Assembly: GCA_026129385.1 (NCBI GenBank) | Contig: JAHCIE010000058.1 | Coordinates: 1-13,737, forward strand | Source: Anaerolineae bacterium | GTDB lineage: Bacteria > Chloroflexota > Anaerolineae > Epilineales > JAHCIE01 | Direction of reading: 5' to 3' | DNA: 13,737 bases | Part shown: in pieces, positions 1-5,829 of the stretch | Numbering within the stretch: the first letter of the stretch is position 1 | Layout of the letters: each line of letters begins with the position of its first letter | Notes under the pieces: model-generated | Seen by the model: the letters and a program-made list of their open reading frames with translations, nothing else | What the model was told of the DNA's origin: nothing | Database searches by the model: none | Program-made: the position numbers and the translations under genes

Positions 1-849
1 TACTACGGCCTGGATGTCACCCAGGCGAACCCCCGGCCCCAGGTCTTCCGCGACCGCATCGCCAGCTACACGGGCGACTTCAAGTACATTGTCACGCGCG
101 GCGACGGCGTCGCCACCATCGAGCGGGTTGAGGATGGGGCGACGTTCCGCATCAACACCGGCCGCTGTGGCACGACGCCGCCCACCGGCTGCAATGTCAC
201 CCTGTCGCCCGACCGCACCAAGGTCATCTGGTCAGTGACGGCCCAGGCGACAGGCCCCTTCGAGCAGCGCCAGACGCGCATCTGGCTGGCTAACCTCGAC
301 GGCTCGGACGCCCGCGTCATCGGCAACTGGCTCAGCACGCGCGCGGGGGCGAGCTGGTTCCCCGACAGCCAGCGCCTGCTCCTCAGCGGCCGCCCTAGCC
401 TGGACAGCCAGGAATTGACGCTGGCGGTGATGAACCTGGCCGACGGGGGCGTCAAGGAGATTGTGCGCGGCGAGCGCATCCAGCGCGGCGCGCTGTCGCC
501 CGACGGCCAGTGGCTGTTGTACACCGTGGCCTTCCACGACGACCCGGCCCAGAATGGGGCGTGGCTCATTCGCACCGACGGCACGCAGCGCCGCAAGCTG
601 GACTGGTGGGGGCCGTCGGCGTGGCGCGCGCCCGGCAAGCTGCTGTACATCCCGCAGGCGGAGGCCGCCGACGCGCATACTTTCTACGAATACGACGTGG
701 CGACGGGCAAGAGCCGCGCGCTGACCGACCCGAAGCTCACGCCCTTCAAGATCGGCTTCGGCGATTGGTCCCTGTCGCCCGATGGCAAGAAGGTGGTCTT
801 CGTCAACGCCGAAGATCGCAACCTGTGGCTCTTGGAGCTACCCGGCTAG
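1..849 (+). CDS. TolB/WD40-like beta-propeller protein, 3' part (5' end outside window)
   Basis: The frame is open from the first base to the TAG at 847-849, giving 282 visible residues; the true start lies upstream. Repeated blade-like units with the PD/SPDG signature are visible: LSPDRTKVIWSV, WFPDSQRLLLSG, LSPDGQWLLYTV and, at the end, WSLSPDGKKVVFVN. This is the pattern of TolB/PD40 beta-propeller repeats, which serve as protein-interaction or substrate-gating domains in many secreted bacterial proteins. The visible part contains only propeller, so whether a signal peptide, kinase or peptidase domain precedes it is unknown. A GTG at 235 could be taken for a start, but the same blade pattern continues upstream of it. 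The 7-bp repeat array begins at its stop codon. Confidence 0.8.
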   Translation, partial: YYGLDVTQANPRPQVFRDRIASYTGDFKYIVTRGDGVATIERVEDGATFRINTGRCGTTPPTGCNVTLSPDRTKVIWSVTAQATGPFEQRQTRIWLANLDGSDARVIGNWLSTRAGASWFPDSQRLLLSGRPSLDSQELTLAVMNLADGGVKEIVRGERIQRGALSPDGQWLLYTVAFHDDPAQNGAWLIRTDGTQRRKLDWWGPSAWRAPGKLLYIPQAEAADAHTFYEYDVATGKSRALTDPKLTPFKIGFGDWSLSPDGKKVVFVNAEDRNLWLLELPG

Positions 850-1036
850 TGGTTAGTCGTCGGTGGTCAGTGGTCAGTGGGACCGCTCAGACGGCTGACC
901 ACCGACCACCGACCACTGACTACTGACTACTGACCACTGACTACTGACTACTGACCACTGACCACCGACCACTGACTACTGACTACTGACCACTGACCAC
1001 CGACCACTGACTACTGACTACTGACTACTGACCACT
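848..1036. repeat. 7-bp tandem repeat array GACYACY with inverted arm
   Basis: Bases 897-1036 are exactly 20 consecutive heptamers of consensus GACYACY, in three variants: A=GACCACC, B=GACCACT, C=GACTACT. Their order is AABCCBCCBABCCBABCCCB. The 35-bp block BCCBA occurs twice in a row (932-966 and 967-1001). Bases 848-875 hold four heptamers of the same family in opposite orientation, so the whole element can fold back on itself. It fills the gap between the propeller stop and the ATG at 1044. No open protein signal or CRISPR-type spacers are seen. It resembles the short tandemly repeated heptamers known in cyanobacteria; its function here is unknown. Confidence 0.9.
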
Positions 1037-1043
1037 ACCCGCC

Positions 1044-1526
1044 ATGACCCTCGAAGAAACCCTCGGCGCTGCCCTGCGCGACCGTAATCTGACCCTCGCC
1101 ACCGCCGAGTCGTGCACCGGCGGCCTCATCGCCCACCGCCTGACCAACGTGTCCGGGTCGTCGGCCTATTTCCTGGGCGGCGTGGTGTCCTACTCCAACG
1201 ACGCCAAGCAGCGGCTACTGGGTGTACCCCTGGCGACCCTGGTCGCCTACGGCGCGGTCAGCGAGCCGACGGCGCGCGCCATGGCCCAGGGGGCGCGCGC
1301 CGCCTTCCACGCCGACCTGGCCCTGGCCGTGACGGGCATCGCGGGGCCGGGTGGCGGCACGCCCGACAAGCCGGTCGGCCTGACCTACATCGCCCTGGCT
1401 GCGCCCGACGGCGAGTGGGTCGAGCGTCACGTCTGGCCGGGCGACCGCGCCGCCATCAAGGCCCAATCGGCCGAGGCGGCCCTGTCCCTCGCGGCCCGCT
1501 ATGTGCGAGGAGAGTTACCCCCATGA
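1044..1526 (+). CDS. pncC: CinA C-terminal domain protein, nicotinamide-nucleotide amidohydrolase (PncC-like)
   Basis: The 160-residue protein is the size of stand-alone CinA-C/PncC enzymes, which deamidate nicotinamide mononucleotide to nicotinate mononucleotide in the cytosolic pyridine-nucleotide salvage cycle. The family's N-terminal active-site motif TAESCTGG is at residues 20-27, with the candidate nucleophile Ser23. The later signature VTGIAGPGGGTPDKPVG is intact, and GGVVSYSNDAK, also typical, lies between them. No strong ribosome-binding site precedes the ATG at 1044, which directly follows the heptamer array. The TGA at 1524-1526 overlaps the ATG of the next gene (ATGA), so the two are probably co-translated. 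The N-terminal MoaB-like CinA domain is absent, as in many PncC proteins. Confidence 0.93.
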   Translation: MTLEETLGAALRDRNLTLATAESCTGGLIAHRLTNVSGSSAYFLGGVVSYSNDAKQRLLGVPLATLVAYGAVSEPTARAMAQGARAAFHADLALAVTGIAGPGGGTPDKPVGLTYIALAAPDGEWVERHVWPGDRAAIKAQSAEAALSLAARYVRGELPP

Positions 1527-1777
1527 GCCACGAACCTGTCCAGGTGGAGGCGCGTCTAGAGAAGGACGGCCGCCTGCGGCCTATCATCGTCGTCTGGCGC
1601 GGCCGCGAGCAGCGCGTGGTGGAAGTGGGCCGCCAGTGGAACGCGGAGCGCGACGGTGTCCCCTACCGGCACGTCCTGGTCATGCTGCCCAACACCGACC
1701 GCCTCGAACTCGCCCTGAACCTGCGCGACCTCACCTGGCAGGTCGTGCAAACCTGGACCACGCCGCCCAGCGGTTAA
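1523..1777 (+). CDS. small conserved-looking protein of unknown function
   Basis: This 84-residue protein starts at the ATG overlapping the pncC stop. It begins MSHEPVQVEARLEKDGRLRP and continues with alternating hydrophobic/charged stretches (IIVVWRGREQRVVEVGRQW, then HVLVMLPNTDRLELALNL) and ends in a Trp-containing strand. The pattern suggests a small all-beta cytosolic protein, with no signal peptide or membrane segment. It resembles the general look of DUF6504-type small proteins, but this is only an impression. Its place in the operon, overlapping pncC and 10 bases before the peptidase gene, supports it being a real gene. Function is not assigned. Confidence 0.75.
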   Translation: MSHEPVQVEARLEKDGRLRPIIVVWRGREQRVVEVGRQWNAERDGVPYRHVLVMLPNTDRLELALNLRDLTWQVVQTWTTPPSG

Positions 1778-1787
1778 CGGAGTCTCT

Positions 1788-3728
1788 ATGCCCACCTCAG
1801 CCCCCTACGGCTCCTGGCAGTCCCCCATCAGCGGCGACCTGGCCGCTGGCGGCACGCTGCGCCTCAGCGCGCTGTCTATCCAGCTTGACGGCGACGACAT
1901 CTACTGGAGCGAGCCACGCCCGCGCGAGCAGGGCCGCAGCGTCATCCTGCGCCGCCGCGCCGATGGCACGGTCGAGACTGTGACGCCGCCCGGCTTCAAC
2001 GCCCGCACCACCGTCCACGAGTACGGCGGCGGGGCGTTTGCCGTGGCGGGCGGCGTGGTCGTCTTCGCCAACTACGCCGACCAGCGTCTCTACCGCCACA
2101 AGCCCGGCGAGACACCCCAGCCCATCACGCCCCCCCTGCCCCTGCGCTACGCCGACCTGGGGATCGACCTGCGGCGGCGGCGCGTCCTGGCCGTGCGCGA
2201 GGACCACCGCGACGCGGGCCGCGAGCCGGTCAACGCCCTGGTCAGCGTCAGGCTCGACGGCGACGCCGAGGGCGGGACGCTGCTGGCCGAGGGGGCCGAC
2301 TTCTACGCCGCGCCGCGCCTCAGCCCCGACGGCGGGCGACTGGCCTGGGTTGAGTGGCGTCATCCCAACATGCCCTGGGATGGGACGGACCTGTACGTCG
2401 CGCCCGTCCAGGCCGACGGCTCGCTGGGCGAGGGGCAGCACATCGCGGGCGGGCCGACCGAGTCGGTCATCATCCCCGACTGGTCGCCGTGGGGCGCGCT
2501 GCATTTCGTCTCCGACCGCGACGGCTGGTGGAACCTGTACCGCTGGCGCGACGGCGGGCTCGACGCCCTATGGCCGGCCGAGGCCGAGTTCGGCGTGCCC
2601 CTGTGGAGCCTGGGCGTGTCCACCTACGGCTTCCTGTCCGAGAATCGCCTGGCGACGCTGTCCATCGAGCGCGGGGTGAGCAGGCTCGGCGTCCTGGACA
2701 CGGCGGCCCGCACCTTCACCCCCATCGACACGCCCTACACCGACATGGCCTCGCTGCGCGCCACGCCCGGCCGCGTTGTCTTCGCCGCCGCCTCACCGCG
2801 CCAGACGCCGCGCATCGTCCAATGGACGCCCGCGACGGGGGCGTTCGAGACGCTGCGCGAGCCAGCGCCGGTGAGCATCGACCCGCGCTACCTGTCGGAG
2901 CCGGAGGTAATCGAGTTCCCGACCAGCGGCGACCGCACCGCCTTCGGCTTCTACTACCCGCCCACCAACCCCGACTACACGAGTCCACCCGACGAGCGGC
3001 CGCCCCTCATCGTCATCAGCCACGGCGGGCCGACCGGCGCGACCAGCGCCCGGCTCGACCTGGGCACGCAGTTCTGGACCAGCCGCGGCTTCGGCGTCCT
3101 CGACGTCAACTATGGGGGCAGCACCGGCTACGGGACGGCGTACCGGCGGCGGCTCAACGGCCAGTGGGGCATCGTGGACACCGAGGATTGCATCGCGGGC
3201 GCGCGCTACCTGGCCGGGCAGGGTCGTGTCGACCCGGACCGCCTGGTGATTCGCGGCGGCAGCGCGGGCGGCTATACCACTCTGTGCGCGCTGACGTTCC
3301 ACGACGTGTTCAAGGCGGGGGCCAGCCACTTCGGCGTATCCGACCTGGCGGGCCTCGACGATCCGGGGCACAAGTTCGAGTCGCGCTACAACCACTCTCT
3401 CATCGGCGGCCCAGACGTGGCCGCGCGGCTGTATGTGGCGCGCTCGCCCATCCACCATACCGAGCGCCTCAACTGCCCGATGATCTTCTTCCAGGGGCTG
3501 GAGGACCGGGTCGTGCCGCCCAACCAGTCGGAGCGCATGGTGGACGCCCTGCGCGCCAAGGGCATCCCGGTCGCCTACGTGCCCTTCGAGGGCGAGCAGC
3601 ACGGCTTCCGCCGCGCCGAGAACATCAAGCGCGCCCTGGAAGCTGAGCTGTACTTCTACGCGCGGGTCTTCGACATCGACCTGGCCGAGGCCATCGAGCC
3701 GGTCGCGATTGAGAATCTACCCGACTAG
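1788..3728 (+). CDS. S9 family (prolyl oligopeptidase type) serine peptidase
   Basis: The 646-residue protein has an N-terminal seven-bladed-propeller-like region (about 1-375, with blade motifs such as LSPDGGRLAWVEW and DWSPWGALHFVSD) and a C-terminal alpha/beta hydrolase (about 380-646). The catalytic serine is Ser492 in GGSAGG, the acid is Asp573 in EDRVVPP, and the histidine is His605 in EQHGF. The HGGP oxyanion motif begins at His412. These mark an acylaminoacyl- or dipeptidyl-peptidase-type S9 enzyme that cleaves short peptides admitted through the propeller. No signal peptide is evident, so it is probably cytosolic. GGAG at 1779-1782 lies 5 bases before the ATG and sets the start. It is third in the operon with pncC. 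The exact substrate cannot be read from sequence. Confidence 0.95.
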   Translation: MPTSAPYGSWQSPISGDLAAGGTLRLSALSIQLDGDDIYWSEPRPREQGRSVILRRRADGTVETVTPPGFNARTTVHEYGGGAFAVAGGVVVFANYADQRLYRHKPGETPQPITPPLPLRYADLGIDLRRRRVLAVREDHRDAGREPVNALVSVRLDGDAEGGTLLAEGADFYAAPRLSPDGGRLAWVEWRHPNMPWDGTDLYVAPVQADGSLGEGQHIAGGPTESVIIPDWSPWGALHFVSDRDGWWNLYRWRDGGLDALWPAEAEFGVPLWSLGVSTYGFLSENRLATLSIERGVSRLGVLDTAARTFTPIDTPYTDMASLRATPGRVVFAAASPRQTPRIVQWTPATGAFETLREPAPVSIDPRYLSEPEVIEFPTSGDRTAFGFYYPPTNPDYTSPPDERPPLIVISHGGPTGATSARLDLGTQFWTSRGFGVLDVNYGGSTGYGTAYRRRLNGQWGIVDTEDCIAGARYLAGQGRVDPDRLVIRGGSAGGYTTLCALTFHDVFKAGASHFGVSDLAGLDDPGHKFESRYNHSLIGGPDVAARLYVARSPIHHTERLNCPMIFFQGLEDRVVPPNQSERMVDALRAKGIPVAYVPFEGEQHGFRRAENIKRALEAELYFYARVFDIDLAEAIEPVAIENLPD

Positions 3729-3740
3729 GGCAAGGCGCCG

Positions 3741-4136
3741 CTACGCGCCCCGCTGCTTGGCGGCCAGCCGCTCCTTGAAGCGCGCCACGTCGATGATGTA
3801 GCGCTCGTGGCTGCCCTCGCCGACCCGCTCGTGCTCGTCGTCGGCCGTCACGCGCCACACCAGCCGCCGCCCCTTCACCTCGACCAGGTCGGCCTGCACC
3901 CGCACCCGGCCGCCCAGGGGCGTCGCGGCCAGGTGCTGCACGTCAACCCGCGTGCCGACCGTGGTCTGCCCCTCCGCCAGCCAGGGCTGGGCGGCGGCGA
4001 GCGCCGTCTCTTCCATCCACAGAATCATGATCGGCGTGCCGAGGACGGCAATGCTGCCGCTGCCGATGTGCTGCGCCGTATCCTCCGGCGCGACGACGCG
4101 GGTCGTCTCGTGGCTCAAGCCCGGTTCGAGGGGCAT
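3741..4136 (-). CDS. hotdog-fold thioesterase, fluoroacetyl-CoA thioesterase (FlK)-like
   Basis: The 131-residue protein matches the FlK subfamily of hotdog acyl-CoA thioesterases over its length. Thr34, Glu42 and His68 (in GTPIMILWMEE and VQHLAATPLG) have the same spacing as the Thr42/Glu50/His76 catalytic triad of Streptomyces FlK, and the C-terminal strand GRRLVWRVTADD and SHERYIID also agree. FlK hydrolyses fluoroacetyl-CoA, but most chromosomal relatives are general short-chain thioesterases, so the substrate is open. The start is well fixed: AGGAGGT (4145-4151 on the complement) sits 8 bases before the ATG at 4136. A 13-bp hairpin lies just upstream in the leader. The gene is convergent with the S9 peptidase, 12 bases apart. 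Confidence 0.9.
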   Translation of the reverse strand: MPLEPGLSHETTRVVAPEDTAQHIGSGSIAVLGTPIMILWMEETALAAAQPWLAEGQTTVGTRVDVQHLAATPLGGRVRVQADLVEVKGRRLVWRVTADDEHERVGEGSHERYIIDVARFKERLAAKQRGA

Positions 4137-4153
4137 CCCTACTTACCTCCTGA

Positions 4154-4211
4154 AACGTGAGGCGTGGAACGTGGGAACGCTCGACGTGGTTCACGCCTCA
4201 CGCCTCACGTT
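4154..4211. repeat. inverted repeat with 7-bp internal period, upstream of the thioesterase
   Basis: AACGTGAGGCGTG (4154-4166) is a perfect 13-bp inverted repeat of CACGCCTCACGTT (4199-4211), separated by 32 bases. CGTG recurs every 7 bases in the left arm (4156, 4163, 4170) and CACG every 7 in the right arm (4193, 4200, 4207). On the minus strand it would form a hairpin in the leader of the thioesterase mRNA, ending 2 bases before the Shine-Dalgarno sequence. It could affect translation or simply be a member of the intergenic repeat class seen across the window. Confidence 0.85.
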
Positions 4212-4488
4212 GCGCGCCCATCGCCCTCACCTTCAAGCCGAATGGCTCGGTCGGTTCATTATGGCTGCAAGGATAGGCCGCGCTCGTCGGTCGTCAAGGC
4301 ATTGACGCGGCGCGCCAAAACTCGACGCATCAGTTTCAATCGCCACTGGGCGGGCCTGGTCCTGTCCGTTGGATGGGGATTCTGGGCTGCAACCGCTGCG
4401 GCAACGCGCCAAATCATCCTGCACGATGCGAAATCTGGTCCGCCGTCCCACCATTATGGTCAAGGCGGTCGCGCCGGCCGGACGGCCC
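4212..4488. other. unassigned intergenic sequence
   Basis: I see no convincing gene here. Open frames cross it on both strands, but they show no recognisable domain or ribosome-binding site, and the longest minus-strand one (to 4682) runs through the candidate RNA gene. Its base composition is less extreme than in the flanking genes. It may hold the promoter of the minus-strand thioesterase and upstream control sequence of the RNA promoter at 4489, but no defined site could be identified. Confidence 0.4.
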
Positions 4489-4517
4489 TTGACATGCCGC
4501 CTCAGAAATGGTATAAG
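4489..4517 (+). promoter_or_regulatory. near-consensus sigma-70 promoter for the candidate RNA
   Basis: A perfect -35 TTGACA (4489-4494), a 17-base spacer and a -10 TATAAG (4512-4517) form a near-ideal housekeeping promoter. The expected start of transcription, 6-8 bases past the -10, is 4523-4525, which coincides with the first base of the 13-bp closing helix of the RNA. No protein start with a ribosome-binding site follows within the helix-bounded region. Confidence 0.75.
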
Positions 4518-4524
4518 GAGAGTA

Positions 4525-4893
4525 GAAGTCCTCAGTGGACAAAGTACATAGCTCCATGGCTCGCGAATAGAACAGCCTCCTGGAGCGGTTTCCTCAGGGA
4601 AAGGGGAAGCTGAATGCCTCTCGAGGGTCCGGGTAACCACGAGGGGAGTGCGAACAACAGCAGACGTTGTTGGGCCACACAAAGGGAAGCGGGTTCGAGC
4701 AACACTCGACCACTGGAGCAGCCCGCCTTAGGAAAAAGGCCGCCTGCCTGCTACTCGGGAGGACCTAGGTAACCGAGTAGAGCGCGAACGATAACTCACA
4801 ACGAGTTGATTGTGGCGCACTCCAGCACGTTAGATCGGGATTAGTGACCGGGCGCCGTAGCTATCGAAGGACTCACTGAGGGCTTCGCTTTTC
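4525..4893 (+). ncRNA. candidate structured non-coding RNA, about 370 nt, family not recognised
   Basis: The 5' end GAAGTCCTCAGTG (4525-4537) pairs with CACTGAGGGCTTC (4874-4886) over 13 bp with one G-U, closing the molecule end to end. CTTTTCTT follows and can act as an intrinsic terminator tail. A second long-range helix pairs ATAGCT (4548-4553) with AGCTAT (4859-4864). Local hairpins include CCTCTCG/CGAGGGG (4617-4623/4640-4646), AACAAC/GTTGTT (4653-4658/4666-4671), TCGAG/CTCGA inside GCGGG/CCCGC (about 4689-4725), CTACTCGG/CCGAGTAG (4751-4758/4773-4780) and AACTC/GAGTT (4793-4797/4803-4807). Two modules about 135 bases apart share GGTAACC then GCGAAC. I found no RNase P, tmRNA, SRP or group II intron signatures. 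The fold is hand-drawn, so details are uncertain; that an RNA gene is present is more secure than its internal structure. Confidence 0.6.
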
Positions 4894-4906
4894 TTGACCG
4901 AGAGAA

Positions 4907-4952
4907 CGAAGGACGAAGGACCAATGCCTCTAGGATTGGCCTTCGTCCTTCG
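4907..4952. repeat. palindrome of GAAGGAC heptamers, possible extra terminator
   Basis: CGAAGGACGAAGGACCAAT (4907-4925) pairs with ATTGG plus CCTTCGTCCTTCG (4935-4952), an 18-bp stem with one bulged A (4920) and a 9-base loop. The left arm begins with two tandem GAAGGAC units. GACC (4896-4899) and GGTC (4958-4961) extend the symmetry outward. It lies just after the RNA's U-rich tail, where it could reinforce termination, but it also fits the heptamer-repeat class in other gaps. Confidence 0.85.
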
Positions 4953-5013
4953 GCTTTGGTCGAGCCTCGCCGGCAAAAGTATGCCCTGATCCATTCCCAG
5001 CCTGCCAATCCCC

Positions 5014-5043
5014 TTGACTGATATAGAACGTATGTGCTATAAT
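5014..5043 (+). promoter_or_regulatory. strong sigma-70-type promoter ahead of the phage module
   Basis: TTGACT (5014-5019), an 18-base spacer and a perfect TATAAT (5038-5043) form a strong promoter. Transcription would begin near 5050, leaving a leader of about 95 bases. The leader contains a hairpin at 5092-5109 (7 bp, loop TCGC) before the Shine-Dalgarno sequence at 5134-5138. It survives although the genes behind it are broken. Confidence 0.7.
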
Positions 5044-5144
5044 GACGGTGTCTCCGGGTGACGCTGACGGAAACCCTCCGAGGCGGCGCGGCTCTCCCTC
5101 GCGGGAGGGGCGGGTCGTCTCGCGATTTCTAGAGGAGGTGGTGT

Positions 5145-5398
5145 ATGCCGTTCGCTGTGGGGCGGCGCTGCCCGGCGGCGCAACGCCAGGCGGCGGTGCG
5201 GGCCGACGGCGGACGCTGCTGGCGGCACCGCGCCCCGCACACGCCCGCGCCGCCGCGACAGGCATTGCGCCGATGTTTCGCCTCGCCATCCAGGCCAGTA
5301 TCGATGAGGTGGTTGGCGGGCTGGCGGTGTGGCAGCGCCACATCGGCGAGCAACTGGCCCATGTGGCGGCGGGCGGCGCCCCGCCGTCCGAGGACTGA
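5145..5398 (+). pseudogene. degraded small gene at the head of the phage module
   Basis: AGAGGAGGTG (5131-5140) is an excellent ribosome-binding site 6 bases before the ATG at 5145, so a gene surely began here. The ATG frame quickly becomes Arg/Pro-rich nonsense. A natural-looking segment appears in another frame near the end: MFRLAIQASIDEVV, then VWQRHIGEQLAHVAAGG, ending SED and TGA at 5396-5398. This implies at least one frameshift. The product is not recognised. Its position before the terminase suggests a small packaging or regulatory protein, but nothing in the sequence proves that. Confidence 0.45.
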
Positions 5399-5815
5399 TG
5401 CGCTTGCGGAGCTGTACTCGCTGACGGCGGGGCGGTTAGCGACTGGATGCGCGACCGCCGCGCCTGCAGGGGAGGCCGCCGACGGGCTGGTGGGCGCTGA
5501 TTGCCCAGGCCTCTGGACGAGCTACGCACCGAGACGGGATGGGATCGTGGCGAGCCGACAGCGAACCAGGCACGGCGGCCGGTGCGCCACGAGGTGACGC
5601 CCCCGCAGCGGCGAGCAGCGGTTGCGGCGACGCTGCGCGCGGCGGCGGCGGAGTCGGCCGCCCCAGCCCTGATAGCGACTGGGGCTGGGCGGTGAGGACC
5701 GTCTGGCGCGGTTGAGGACGGCCAGAAGTGGCTGCTACGCCCGATGGTCGGCGGGATTGTGGCGCTGGTGATCGAGACGGTCATTCGTGGGTGGGTGGCT
5801 GAGTGGGATACGTGA
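5398..5815 (+). pseudogene. degraded small phage-associated ORF(s), possible membrane-helix tail
   Basis: An ATG at 5398 overlaps the preceding TGA. Plausible protein segments lie in different frames: ALAELYSLTAG, VSDWMRDRRA, DELRTETGWD, and finally EDGQKWLLRPMVGGIVALVI ending in WVAEWDT with TGA at 5813-5815. The last piece has a hydrophobic helix followed by an acidic tail, as in some small phage membrane proteins. Restoring one G near 5713 joins GEDRLARL to EDGQKW. The stretch may be one gene or two. I cannot name the product; it is called phage-associated only because the terminase start follows 14 bases later. Confidence 0.4.
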
Positions 5816-5829
5816 CTGGGGAGCGGCGC

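Noticed and set aside
235..849. GTG at 235 as the start of the propeller gene
   Set aside because: The same frame is open to the window edge and carries blade-like sequence before 235.
897..1036. CRISPR array
   Set aside because: Units are contiguous 7-mers with no spacers, and no cas genes are nearby.
2793..3602. Long minus-strand open frame inside the S9 peptidase
   Set aside because: It is a shadow of the peptidase reading frame in high-GC DNA, with no motif.
4233..4682. 149-residue minus-strand open frame
   Set aside because: It runs across the candidate RNA, has no ribosome-binding site or recognisable motif, and is likely a chance frame.
4689..4725. GGGTTCGAGC as a tRNA T-arm
   Set aside because: No acceptor, D-arm or anticodon arm can be paired around it, and the stem is interrupted by extra bases.
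4525..4893. Candidate RNA as RNase P RNA, tmRNA, SRP RNA or group II intron
   Set aside because: Length and closing helix fit RNase P, but its conserved core blocks are absent. tmRNA lacks tRNA-like ends, the SRP tip motif is missing, and no domain V hairpin is present. A covariance search could still find a divergent known family.
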